6,589 bases of DNA from Bacteroidia bacterium (GTDB lineage Bacteria > Bacteroidota > Bacteroidia > JABEUT01), in contig JABEUT010000132.1 of NCBI GenBank assembly GCA_013044305.1, positions 1-6,589 on the forward strand, in the 5' to 3' direction. The translations under genes were made by a program, and so were the position numbers. Position 1 is the stretch's first letter, and each line of letters opens with the position of its first letter. The notes beneath the pieces are model-generated. The model made no database searches and was not told where the DNA came from. It saw nothing but the letters and a program-made list of their open reading frames with translations. Below are positions 1-5,489 of this stretch, one piece after another.

Positions 1-327
1 AAAGCTGTCGGGTACATTGTATGCGGTGGCGTACTCGCCGGTGTTCAGCGGGCAAAGGGTGTTATCGAGTGCGGCGGCAATGCCAAGGTAGTCGAATATA
101 AGATAGCTCGCGCATACTTCAAAATGAAAGCCGGAGGATGCATAACCAACGGCGTGGGTGGAATCGGGGCGTCCGCCTTTGGAAAAATCCTGCATGGGTA
201 CGCCGGCGCCTACGTTGAAGGAAAAAGCGAACCGTTTTTTCTGATACGAATCGTGCCCGTAGCGGTACTGCCCGTTTGCGGTATTCAGAAGCAGAAGTAA
301 GCCGGTCAGTAGTAAAAGATGTCTCAT
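1..327 (-). CDS. Partial secreted protein, putative outer-membrane beta-barrel (5' part only)
   Basis: An open frame of 109 codons starts at the ATG complementary to 325-327 and leaves the window at base 1 without a stop, so only the N-terminus is seen. The first 19-20 residues (MRHLLLLTGLLLLLNTANGQ) form a classic signal peptide: a basic start, a Leu-rich core and a small-residue cleavage region around NANG-Q. After it come alternating hydrophobic/polar stretches typical of beta strands (for example FAFSFNVGAGVP, then GFHFEVCASYLIFDYLGIAAAL), with Gly and aromatic residues as in Bacteroidota outer-membrane barrels of the porin-family/OmpW-like kind. I do not recognise a specific family. The start lies 32 bp beyond the stop of the gldA-like gene on the same strand, with no promoter box between them, so co-transcription is likely. 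There is no clear Shine-Dalgarno, which is normal for Bacteroidota. The barrel assignment is inference from composition; the signal peptide is directly visible. Confidence 0.72.
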   Translation of the reverse strand, partial: MRHLLLLTGLLLLLNTANGQYRYGHDSYQKKRFAFSFNVGAGVPMQDFSKGGRPDSTHAVGYASSGFHFEVCASYLIFDYLGIAAALDNTLCPLNTGEYATAYNVPDSF

Positions 328-359
328 CCTATGTTTAATGAGAAGGAATGAAGTAAAAT

Positions 360-1271
360 TTATTTGGGTACGGTAAGTTGCTTGAACACGTCTTCCAGTT
401 TCTTTTCTTCCTTGTGCAGGGTAAGCACCGTAAGGGTGTTGCTTACAGCATAGTTGAATATATCGCCCCGTACGTCCCTTTCCAGCGTTGCATGAATCTG
501 TATGGTAGCGGGTCCGGTTTTGGATATTTCTGTTATTCCGGGAATCTTTTTCAGCTTCTCAATATCGGGTTCTTTATCGAATTCTATTGTGATGAGCGAA
601 TATTCGCCCTTGCCGCTCTTGAGTTCGCTTGTAGGTTTATCGGCTGCTATTTTTCCGGCGTTGATAATAATTACCCTGTCGCACACGGCATCTACCTCCT
701 GCATGATGTGCGTGGAGAGTATTACAGTTTTTTCTTTGCCTATTTGCACAATCAGGTTGCGGATTTCCCCGAGCTGGTTCGGGTCGAGGCCGCTGGTGGG
801 TTCGTCTAAAATAAGCACCCTGGGGTTATGAAGCAGGGCCTGTGCCAGCCCTACCCGCTGCCGGTATCCTTTCGACAGTGCGCCTATTTTCTTCTTCTGC
901 TCCAGCGTCAGTCCTGTAATTTCAATCATCTCCGCTATGCGCTTTTTGGCATCGGCAATATGATGCAGTCCTGCAATGAATGAGAGATACTCTTTAACAT
1001 ACATATCAAGATAGAGCGGGTTGTTTTCCGCCAGGTATCCCACGTTTTTGCGCACCTCGAGTGGCTGTTCCGATACATCGTACCCGCACACTGATGCTGT
1101 GCCGGAGGTTTGCGGCAAATAGCACGTAAGAATTTTCATCATAGTGCTTTTACCGGCGCCGTTGGGTCCGAGGAAACCCACTACTTCACCGCTTTTTATA
1201 TCGAACGACACATCATCGAGCGCCTTTTGCGCTCCGTATAATTTGGTAATATGGCTTACGGTTACCGACAT
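360..1271 (-). CDS. gldA: ABC transporter ATP-binding subunit, GldA-like
   Basis: This 303-residue cytoplasmic ATPase would energise an ABC transporter; in Flavobacterium, GldA works with membrane subunits GldF and GldG and is needed for gliding. Visible motifs: Walker A GPNGAGKST (35-43), the GldA-type sequence YLAENNPLYLDMYVKEYL (79-96), signature LSKGYRQRVGLAQALL (132-147), Walker B with D-loop VLILDEPTSGLDP (152-164), and the H-loop STHIMQEVDAVCDRVIIIN (186-204). The Q-loop glutamine is replaced by Glu82, as I recall for GldA proteins. Residues from about 220 form the C-terminal accessory domain ending KKLEDVFKQLT. Length fits the family (about 300). The open frame extends 10 codons further to an ATG at 1301, but those residues match nothing in the family and overlap two TAnnTTTG boxes, so Met at 1271-1269 is the better start. 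No gldF or gldG is in the window, and many non-gliding Bacteroidota keep homologues, so a motility role is not established. Confidence 0.9.
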   Translation of the reverse strand: MSVTVSHITKLYGAQKALDDVSFDIKSGEVVGFLGPNGAGKSTMMKILTCYLPQTSGTASVCGYDVSEQPLEVRKNVGYLAENNPLYLDMYVKEYLSFIAGLHHIADAKKRIAEMIEITGLTLEQKKKIGALSKGYRQRVGLAQALLHNPRVLILDEPTSGLDPNQLGEIRNLIVQIGKEKTVILSTHIMQEVDAVCDRVIIINAGKIAADKPTSELKSGKGEYSLITIEFDKEPDIEKLKKIPGITEISKTGPATIQIHATLERDVRGDIFNYAVSNTLTVLTLHKEEKKLEDVFKQLTVPK

Positions 1272-1275
1272 AAGG

Positions 1276-1292
1276 CAAAAATAACAAATATA
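1276..1292 (-). promoter_or_regulatory. Candidate promoter -7 boxes for the gldA-like gene
   Basis: Read on the minus strand, two sequences fit the Bacteroidota -7 consensus TAnnTTTG: TATATTTG (1292 to 1285) and TATTTTTG (1283 to 1276), a few bases upstream of the ATG at 1271. No TTG is seen at the usual 17-23 bp further upstream for a -33 element. The first box would give a leader of only a few bases and the second an essentially leaderless transcript. Their position inside the longer open frame supports the shorter protein start. Confidence 0.4.
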
Positions 1293-1369
1293 AGCAAGCA
1301 TTTGACTAATCGGGCAGACAGATGCAATGCAACAGAGATGCGTTAATTATAAATGTAAAAAAAATTAGT

Positions 1370-1377
1370 TAATTTTG
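1370..1377 (+). promoter_or_regulatory. Candidate -7 box (TAATTTTG) for the lipoprotein gene
   Basis: TAATTTTG matches the Bacteroidota -7 consensus TAnnTTTG exactly and lies in the AT-rich divergent gap between the gldA-like gene and the lipoprotein gene. It ends only 5 bases before the ATG at 1383. Transcription starting the usual handful of bases after the box would therefore begin at or next to the start codon. No -33 TTG is visible. An identical octamer precedes pyrG. Confidence 0.45.
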
Positions 1378-1382
1378 TATCT

Positions 1383-1844
1383 ATGTTTACCTGTGGCAAA
1401 ACTTTAGTTGCAGTTTATGCTGCACTTGCACTTCTGGGGGCAGGGTGTTCAAAAAACAGCGCCCAAATGAACGAAAGCTCGCCCGTTCCGAATGTATCGG
1501 TTAATGTGAGTATAAATATAAACAACAATGCATACAGCGGTTTGAAAACCGTTGGCAACGTAGTATACCTTACCAACGTAGGCAACAGGGGAATACTGGT
1601 TTACCGCTTCAGCGCCTCGGGCAGTCAGCAGATTGTGGCATTCGACAGAACCTGTCCCTACGATTTGCCCGATAACGGAGGCATAGTTTTTTCGCAATAT
1701 AATAATACGGCAGTCTGCCAGGATTGCAGTTCCACCTACGACCTAACGAATGGCAACGTGGTTTCGGGCCCAAGCGCCATCGGCATCAAGCAGTACAACG
1801 TAAGTTTCAATGCCTCTACCGGAGCCGTTACCATAACCAACTGA
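1383..1844 (+). CDS. Small lipoprotein with a degenerate Rieske-like fold
   Basis: The 153-residue product begins with a type II signal peptide: a Lys at position 6, a hydrophobic core, and the lipobox LGAGC with lipidated Cys22. It should be anchored to a membrane facing the periplasm or outside. No run of Asp/Glu follows the Cys, so there is no sign of the Bacteroidota surface-export signal. Residues 85-140 look like a Rieske 2Fe-2S domain: FDRTCPYD (88-94), VCQDCSSTYDLTNGNVVSGP (111-130) and IKQYNVSF (135-142) follow the usual order CxH, CxxHGSxFD, G-x-VxxGP, then a final strand. The two His ligands are missing: CxH is C91-P-Y93 and CxxH is C112-Q-D-C115. Three Cys remain (91, 112, 115), so a standard Rieske cluster is unlikely; disulphide bonding or a purely structural role is possible. 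The start at 1383 is the only ATG giving a full signal peptide. The fold assignment is inference from the motif pattern; the lipoprotein call is firm. Confidence 0.75.
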   Translation: MFTCGKTLVAVYAALALLGAGCSKNSAQMNESSPVPNVSVNVSININNNAYSGLKTVGNVVYLTNVGNRGILVYRFSASGSQQIVAFDRTCPYDLPDNGGIVFSQYNNTAVCQDCSSTYDLTNGNVVSGPSAIGIKQYNVSFNASTGAVTITN

Positions 1845-1903
1845 TTTTGCTTTATTTAAACTAATTCTTTATCCTTAACCCAGAAAACTCTTCCTAAATC
1901 ATT

Positions 1904-2248
1904 ATGGAAAACAACGAGGCTTCAGCAGCGCCGGCTATTAAGTGGTACCACTATGCAGAAGCCTTTTTTGCAGGTTTCTTCCTAGCAAATGCCGCTCCTC
2001 ATTTTATTCACGGAATTTCCGGCGACGCATTCCCGACTCCATTTGCCAATCCGCCCGGAAAAGGATTATCATCGCCTGCCATCAATGTACTGTGGGCTTG
2101 TTTTAACCTGCTTGCCGGATTCCTGCTGCTGAAAGCAAGCAAGGCATCTTATAAAAATGAGAAGATACTCTTGCTGGTATTATTTATTGGCATACTCGCC
2201 TGCGCATTTATGCTTAGTATATGGTTTCAGGATAAGATGAAAGCATAG
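1904..2248 (+). CDS. Small conserved integral membrane protein of unknown function, three predicted helices
   Basis: A 114-residue protein with no cleavable signal peptide. Three hydrophobic segments are visible at about 16-36, 59-77 and 88-108, separated by a conserved-looking loop. The notable parts are NAAPHFIHG at the end of helix 1 (29-37) and FPTPFANPPGKGLSSPAI (43-60) leading into NVLW at the start of helix 2. I recall similar small membrane proteins in actinobacteria and other phyla with the pattern PHF..G..G..FPTPF..P.G.G.SSP..N..WG..N, all uncharacterised; I do not know a function. The tail after helix 3 is basic (QDKMKA). It lies 59 bp after the lipoprotein gene on the same strand, with no TAnnTTTG box or terminator in the gap, so the two may be co-transcribed, though nothing visible links their functions. 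The ATG at 1904 is preceded by no Shine-Dalgarno. Confidence 0.8.
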   Translation: MENNEASAAPAIKWYHYAEAFFAGFFLANAAPHFIHGISGDAFPTPFANPPGKGLSSPAINVLWACFNLLAGFLLLKASKASYKNEKILLLVLFIGILACAFMLSIWFQDKMKA

Positions 2249-2355
2249 GTTCTCATCCATATCCGGCATATCTTTTCCCAAATCCATTCCGATGCTACAG
2301 GATGAGTGACGAGCTGGAAGAAGAATTATTTAACATTTCCTATTTGAAAAAAAAC

Positions 2356-2363
2356 TAATTTTG
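2356..2363 (+). promoter_or_regulatory. Candidate -7 box (TAATTTTG) for pyrG
   Basis: TAATTTTG fits the Bacteroidota TAnnTTTG consensus and sits 34 bases before the pyrG ATG, leaving a leader of roughly 25-30 bases. A run of A residues lies just upstream (2347-2354). The -33 TTG is not seen at the expected distance. It gives pyrG its own promoter, apart from the two small genes upstream. Confidence 0.5.
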
Positions 2364-2397
2364 CAGAGAGCAAAAGCAGGCTCCTTACTAAAAAGCG

Positions 2398-4047
2398 ATG
2401 GACACATTCCCGACCAAGTATATTTTTGTAACAGGAGGTGTAACATCATCGCTCGGAAAGGGCATTATTTCCGCCTCGCTGGGCAAGCTGCTGCAGGCGC
2501 GGGGTTATTCGGTTACCATTCAAAAATTCGACCCTTACATCAATATTGACCCGGGTACCCTTAACCCTTATGAACACGGCGAATGCTTTGTTACCGACGA
2601 CGGCGCCGAAACAGACCTCGACCTCGGGCATTATGAGCGTTTCCTGAATACGCCTACCTCGCAAGCCAACAACGTTACCACAGGCAGGGTTTATCAAAGC
2701 GTAATAGAAAAGGAAAGAAAAGGAGACTACCTCGGGAAAACAGTCCAGGTAGTGCCCCACATCACCGATGAAATAAAGAACCGGTTCCGTACCCTCGCCA
2801 AATCGGGAAACTACCAATTTGTAATTACAGAGATAGGTGGAACGGTAGGCGACATTGAATCGCTGCCATACATTGAAGCCGTAAGGCAGATGAAATGGGA
2901 GTACGGGAAAGATTGTATTGACATACACCTTACGCTGCTGCCCTACCTGAACACCACCGGCGAACTGAAAACCAAACCTACCCAGCACTCTGTAAAGTCG
3001 CTGCTCGAATACGGCGTTCAGCCCGACATACTTGTATGCCGCACCATTTGCCATATAGACGAGGACATCCGGCAGAAACTGGCGCGTTTCTGCAACGTGG
3101 CTACCGAAGCGGTAATTGAAGCCATGGATGCCAAAACCATTTATGAGGTCCCCTTATTGATGGAAAAAGAAAAACTGGATGTAGTGGTGCTCAAAAAGCT
3201 GGGACTGCCTGCCGAGAGCACGCCCGACCTTTCATCATGGACAGGCTTCCTCGAGCACCTCCGCAATCCGAAGCACCGTATAAGAATAGCCCTTGTAGGT
3301 AAGTATGTGGAGTTGCGCGATTCTTATAAGTCAATAGCAGAATCATTTGTACATGCAGGCGCTGCGAATGAAACACAGGTGGATATTGAGTGGATACATT
3401 CGGAGGACGTAAACCCGGAAACGGCAGGCAAACTTTTTCAGGGAATAAGAGGCATTGTTGTGGCCCCCGGCTTCGGCAAAAGAGGCATAGAAGGTAAAAT
3501 AACAGCCATAAAACATGCACGCGAAAACAACATCCCTTTTCTTGGAATATGTCTCGGTATGCAGTGCGCTGTTATTGAATTTGCGCGCAATGTGCTGGGC
3601 TTTACCGATGCCCACAGCACGGAGGTGAACCCCGCCACCACGCACCCTGTGATAGACCTGCAGGAAGCGCAGAAAAGGATTACCCGCATGGGCGGAACCA
3701 TGCGCCTCGGCGCCTATCCCTGTGTTTTAAAAGAAGGCACCAGGATACATTCTATTTATAAAAAAACGGAAGTGAGCGAACGGCACCGCCACAGGTATGA
3801 GTTCAATAATGAATACTTGAGCGTATTTGAAAAGGCGGGAATGAAAGCCACCGGCCTGCACCCCGAAGCCGGCCTTGTGGAAATTGTTGAACTGAAGGAC
3901 CATCCCTGGTTCATCGGTGTTCAGTTCCACCCCGAATATAAAAGTACGGTAGCCAATCCGCATCCCTTATTCCTCGATTTTGTAAAGGCGGCGCTGGAAT
4001 ACAAATTAGGCTCGGAAGCGGCAAAAAAGTCAATTTCAAAAAATTAA
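2398..4047 (+). CDS. pyrG: CTP synthase (glutamine-hydrolysing)
   Basis: PyrG makes CTP from UTP, ATP and glutamine in the cytoplasm, the last step of de novo pyrimidine nucleotide synthesis. The 549 residues match the family length (E. coli 545). The N-terminal synthetase domain (about 1-270) shows the P-loop GGVTSSLGKG (13-22), KFDPYINIDPGTLNPYEHGE (43-62), DDGAETDLDLGHYERF (67-82) with the Mg-binding Asp75, and TEIGGTVGDIESLPYIEA (144-161) with Glu145. The class I glutaminase domain (about 293-533) shows the oxyanion-hole region APGFGKRG (356-363), the nucleophile elbow GICLGMQ with Cys385, and QFHPEYKS (509-516) providing His511 and Glu513, so the catalytic triad is complete. The start at 2398 places VTGGV at the usual distance from the N-terminus. 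The short Lys/Ser-rich tail (SEAAKKSISKN) is unremarkable. The gene appears monocistronic and faces pth tail to tail. Confidence 0.98.
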   Translation: MDTFPTKYIFVTGGVTSSLGKGIISASLGKLLQARGYSVTIQKFDPYINIDPGTLNPYEHGECFVTDDGAETDLDLGHYERFLNTPTSQANNVTTGRVYQSVIEKERKGDYLGKTVQVVPHITDEIKNRFRTLAKSGNYQFVITEIGGTVGDIESLPYIEAVRQMKWEYGKDCIDIHLTLLPYLNTTGELKTKPTQHSVKSLLEYGVQPDILVCRTICHIDEDIRQKLARFCNVATEAVIEAMDAKTIYEVPLLMEKEKLDVVVLKKLGLPAESTPDLSSWTGFLEHLRNPKHRIRIALVGKYVELRDSYKSIAESFVHAGAANETQVDIEWIHSEDVNPETAGKLFQGIRGIVVAPGFGKRGIEGKITAIKHARENNIPFLGICLGMQCAVIEFARNVLGFTDAHSTEVNPATTHPVIDLQEAQKRITRMGGTMRLGAYPCVLKEGTRIHSIYKKTEVSERHRHRYEFNNEYLSVFEKAGMKATGLHPEAGLVEIVELKDHPWFIGVQFHPEYKSTVANPHPLFLDFVKAALEYKLGSEAAKKSISKN

Positions 4048-4125
4048 AAGAGGGTAAGTTCAATTCACTCTGTTAAAGGTCCGGATGAGTATCTGGCGGC
4101 ACGGGAAAACTCTCATTCCTTGCGG

Positions 4126-4156
4126 ATTGCCGGGCATGAAGCTATGATGCCACAAT
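4126..4156 (+). terminator. Weak hairpin between convergent pyrG and pth
   Basis: ATTG (4126-4129) pairs with CAAT (4153-4156), and GGCAT (4133-4137) with ATGCC (4147-4151), with an asymmetric internal loop between the two stems and a 9-base apical loop. On the plus strand it is followed by CTTTATTTCC, a poor U-tract. It could help end pyrG transcription, but the stem is interrupted and the case is weak. On the minus strand it lies just after the pth stop but is not followed by a U-run. Confidence 0.22.
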
Positions 4157-4158
4157 CT

Positions 4159-4731
4159 TTATTTCCGTGTATTATGCAGTGTCATAGCCCTGTCTATACC
4201 AATCAGGCAGAATGCCTCAATTGCAGAAACAGCGTTGCCGATATATTCATCTAACTTGGTTTCTTCTTCTTTAGTCCACTCGCCAAGCACATAGTCTACC
4301 TGCTTTCCTTTGGGAAAGTTATTGGCTATGCCAAAGCGCAGCCGCGCATATTCGCCCGACTGTATAGTTTCGCTGATGCTTTTGAGGCCGTTGTGGCCGC
4401 CATCGCTGCCGCCCGCCCTTATACGGATGGCGCCGAAGGGCAGGGCCAGATCATCCAATACCACCAGCAGGTTGTTCAGCTCTGTATTGCTTTCGGTAAG
4501 CCAGTATCTGATGGCTTTACCGCTTTCATTCATGTAGGTTGCCGGCTTTATCAGGATTATTTTTCTGCCTTTCAGGGAGCATTGTGCGGCCGATGCGTAG
4601 CGTGAGGCCTGGAACGGCGTGGCATTCCATTTTTTGGCGCAGGCCTCGGCTATTTTAAAACCGATATTATGGCGTGTGTTCCGGTATTCGTCGCCGATAT
4701 TTCCAAGTCCTGCTATCAGGTACCGGTTCAT
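4159..4731 (-). CDS. pth: Peptidyl-tRNA hydrolase
   Basis: Pth cleaves the ester bond of peptidyl-tRNAs released by stalled ribosomes, recycling tRNA in the cytoplasm. The 190-residue length fits bacterial Pth (E. coli 194). Conserved elements are present in order: LIAGLGNIGDEYRNTRHNIGF (5-25) with Asn11 and the catalytic His21, KPATYMNESGKA (62-73) with Asn68, VVLDDLALPFGAIRIRAGGS (90-109) with Asp93, and GGHNGLKSI (111-119) with Asn114, followed by EYARLRFGI (127-135) and YVLGEW. All substrate-binding and catalytic positions are intact. The start at 4731 lies 15 bp after the bL25 stop, with no promoter box between, so it is the last gene of a prs-rplY-pth operon. The same ctc-pth order is known from Bacillus (ctc-spoVC), which supports both assignments. 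Confidence 0.97.
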   Translation of the reverse strand: MNRYLIAGLGNIGDEYRNTRHNIGFKIAEACAKKWNATPFQASRYASAAQCSLKGRKIILIKPATYMNESGKAIRYWLTESNTELNNLLVVLDDLALPFGAIRIRAGGSDGGHNGLKSISETIQSGEYARLRFGIANNFPKGKQVDYVLGEWTKEEETKLDEYIGNAVSAIEAFCLIGIDRAMTLHNTRK

Positions 4732-4746
4732 AATTCCACAAGGGAA

Positions 4747-5442
4747 TTATTTCTTGGCAGCCGGTTTTTCTTCCTTCTTGGCGGCGGCGGCAGGAGCAGC
4801 GCCCGGTGCGGCGGCGGCAGGAGCAGCGCCCGGAGCAGGTGCAGCAGCGGCGCCCGGAACAGCGGCAGCAGCGGCGCCAGGAGTGGCGGGCAGTTCGGCT
4901 TCGCGGGTCATCTTAACGGATACTACAGCGGCATTGGCGGGGTCTAATAACTGGAGTTTATCCAGCTTCATATCCTTTACCTTGATGCTGTCGCCCAGGT
5001 CGAGCCCGTTTACATCCAGCGTAACATGGTCGGGTATATCTTCCACCTGGCCCTTAATGCTTAGCCTGCGTATTTTTACCTGCAGCTTGCCACCCTTTTT
5101 AACTCCCGGAGGCGAGCCCGTGGTAAGCACGGGTAATTTTACTTTAAGGCTTTTGCCGGGCAGAGCTTCGAGGAAGTCTACATGTGTAACTTCGTCTGAT
5201 ATCTTATCAAATTGCGAATCCTGCACTATGGCTTTTATTTCTTTTCCGTCGAGGTTGAGGTTCACAAGATATGCGTCGGGGCTGTATAGCAGTTTGGAGA
5301 ACTGGTTGGCCTGAACGGAAAAGAACACCTGTTCTTTGCCGCCATATAATACGCAGGGCACACTGCCGGCTTTGCGCAGAGTTGTTGCATCTTTCGAGCC
5401 TTTATTCTTACGGACGGTGCCGCTGATGGTTAGTGTTTTCAT
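4747..5442 (-). CDS. rplY: Large ribosomal subunit protein bL25, Ctc/TL5 type with Ala/Pro-rich tail
   Basis: bL25 binds 5S rRNA on the large ribosomal subunit. The 231-residue protein has the two-domain Ctc/TL5 form: an N-terminal 5S-binding domain (about 1-92) with RKNKGSKDATTLRKAGSVP (11-29), the family's VLYG segment (31-34) and the closing THVDFLEA (86-93), then the beta-rich Ctc domain (about 98-185) with PPGVKKGGKLQV (111-122) and IPDHVTLDVNGLDLGDSIKV (136-155). Residues 186-221 form a low-complexity tail of Ala, Pro and Gly, part of it made of repeated PGAAPAAAA units, and the protein ends with the charged KKEEKPAAKK. The tail is probably disordered; similar but shorter tails occur in Bacteroidota bL25. 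The gene sits 47 bp downstream of prs and 15 bp upstream of pth, and no TAnnTTTG box precedes it, so it is likely read from the prs promoter. Confidence 0.95.
   Translation of the reverse strand: MKTLTISGTVRKNKGSKDATTLRKAGSVPCVLYGGKEQVFFSVQANQFSKLLYSPDAYLVNLNLDGKEIKAIVQDSQFDKISDEVTHVDFLEALPGKSLKVKLPVLTTGSPPGVKKGGKLQVKIRRLSIKGQVEDIPDHVTLDVNGLDLGDSIKVKDMKLDKLQLLDPANAAVVSVKMTREAELPATPGAAAAAVPGAAAAPAPGAAPAAAAPGAAPAAAAKKEEKPAAKK
4781..4833. repeat. Two tandem copies of a 26-bp perfect repeat (27-bp period) in the bL25 tail
   Basis: Bases 4781-4806 and 4808-4833 are identical over 26 positions and separated by one base, giving a 27-bp period, or nine codons. Translated on the minus strand, each unit encodes PGAAPAAAA. 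A diverged third unit is recognisable to about 4858. The tract is built from GC-rich gcg/gca triplets, so it is open to slippage, and any length change by a whole unit would keep the bL25 frame. Confidence 0.9.
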
Positions 5443-5489
5443 AGCAGGATGTTGAATTTTGGATAAAAACAGTTTACGGTTTATAATTA

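Noticed and set aside
1272..1301. N-terminal extension of the GldA-like protein to the ATG at 1301
   Set aside because: The extra residues MLAYICYFCL are unlike GldA N-termini and overlap two candidate promoter boxes. The internal Met fits the family start.
2252..2306. 7-bp inverted repeat CTCATCC / GGATGAG after the small membrane-protein gene, considered as a terminator
   Set aside because: The arms are separated by 41 bases and no U-run follows, so a stable intrinsic terminator is not supported.
2361..2549. Plus-strand 62-codon frame overlapping the pyrG start
   Set aside because: It starts inside the pyrG promoter box, runs out of frame with PyrG and has no protein-like features of its own.
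2446..3054. Minus-strand open frame of 202 codons inside pyrG
   Set aside because: It lies wholly antisense to well-conserved PyrG motifs, and its translation shows no recognisable domain.
4619..5314. Long plus-strand open frame of 231 codons across the pth start and bL25
   Set aside because: It is the antisense shadow of the bL25 gene. Its Ala/Gly-rich stretch is the complement of the repeat tract, and the minus strand carries clear bL25 and Pth motifs.
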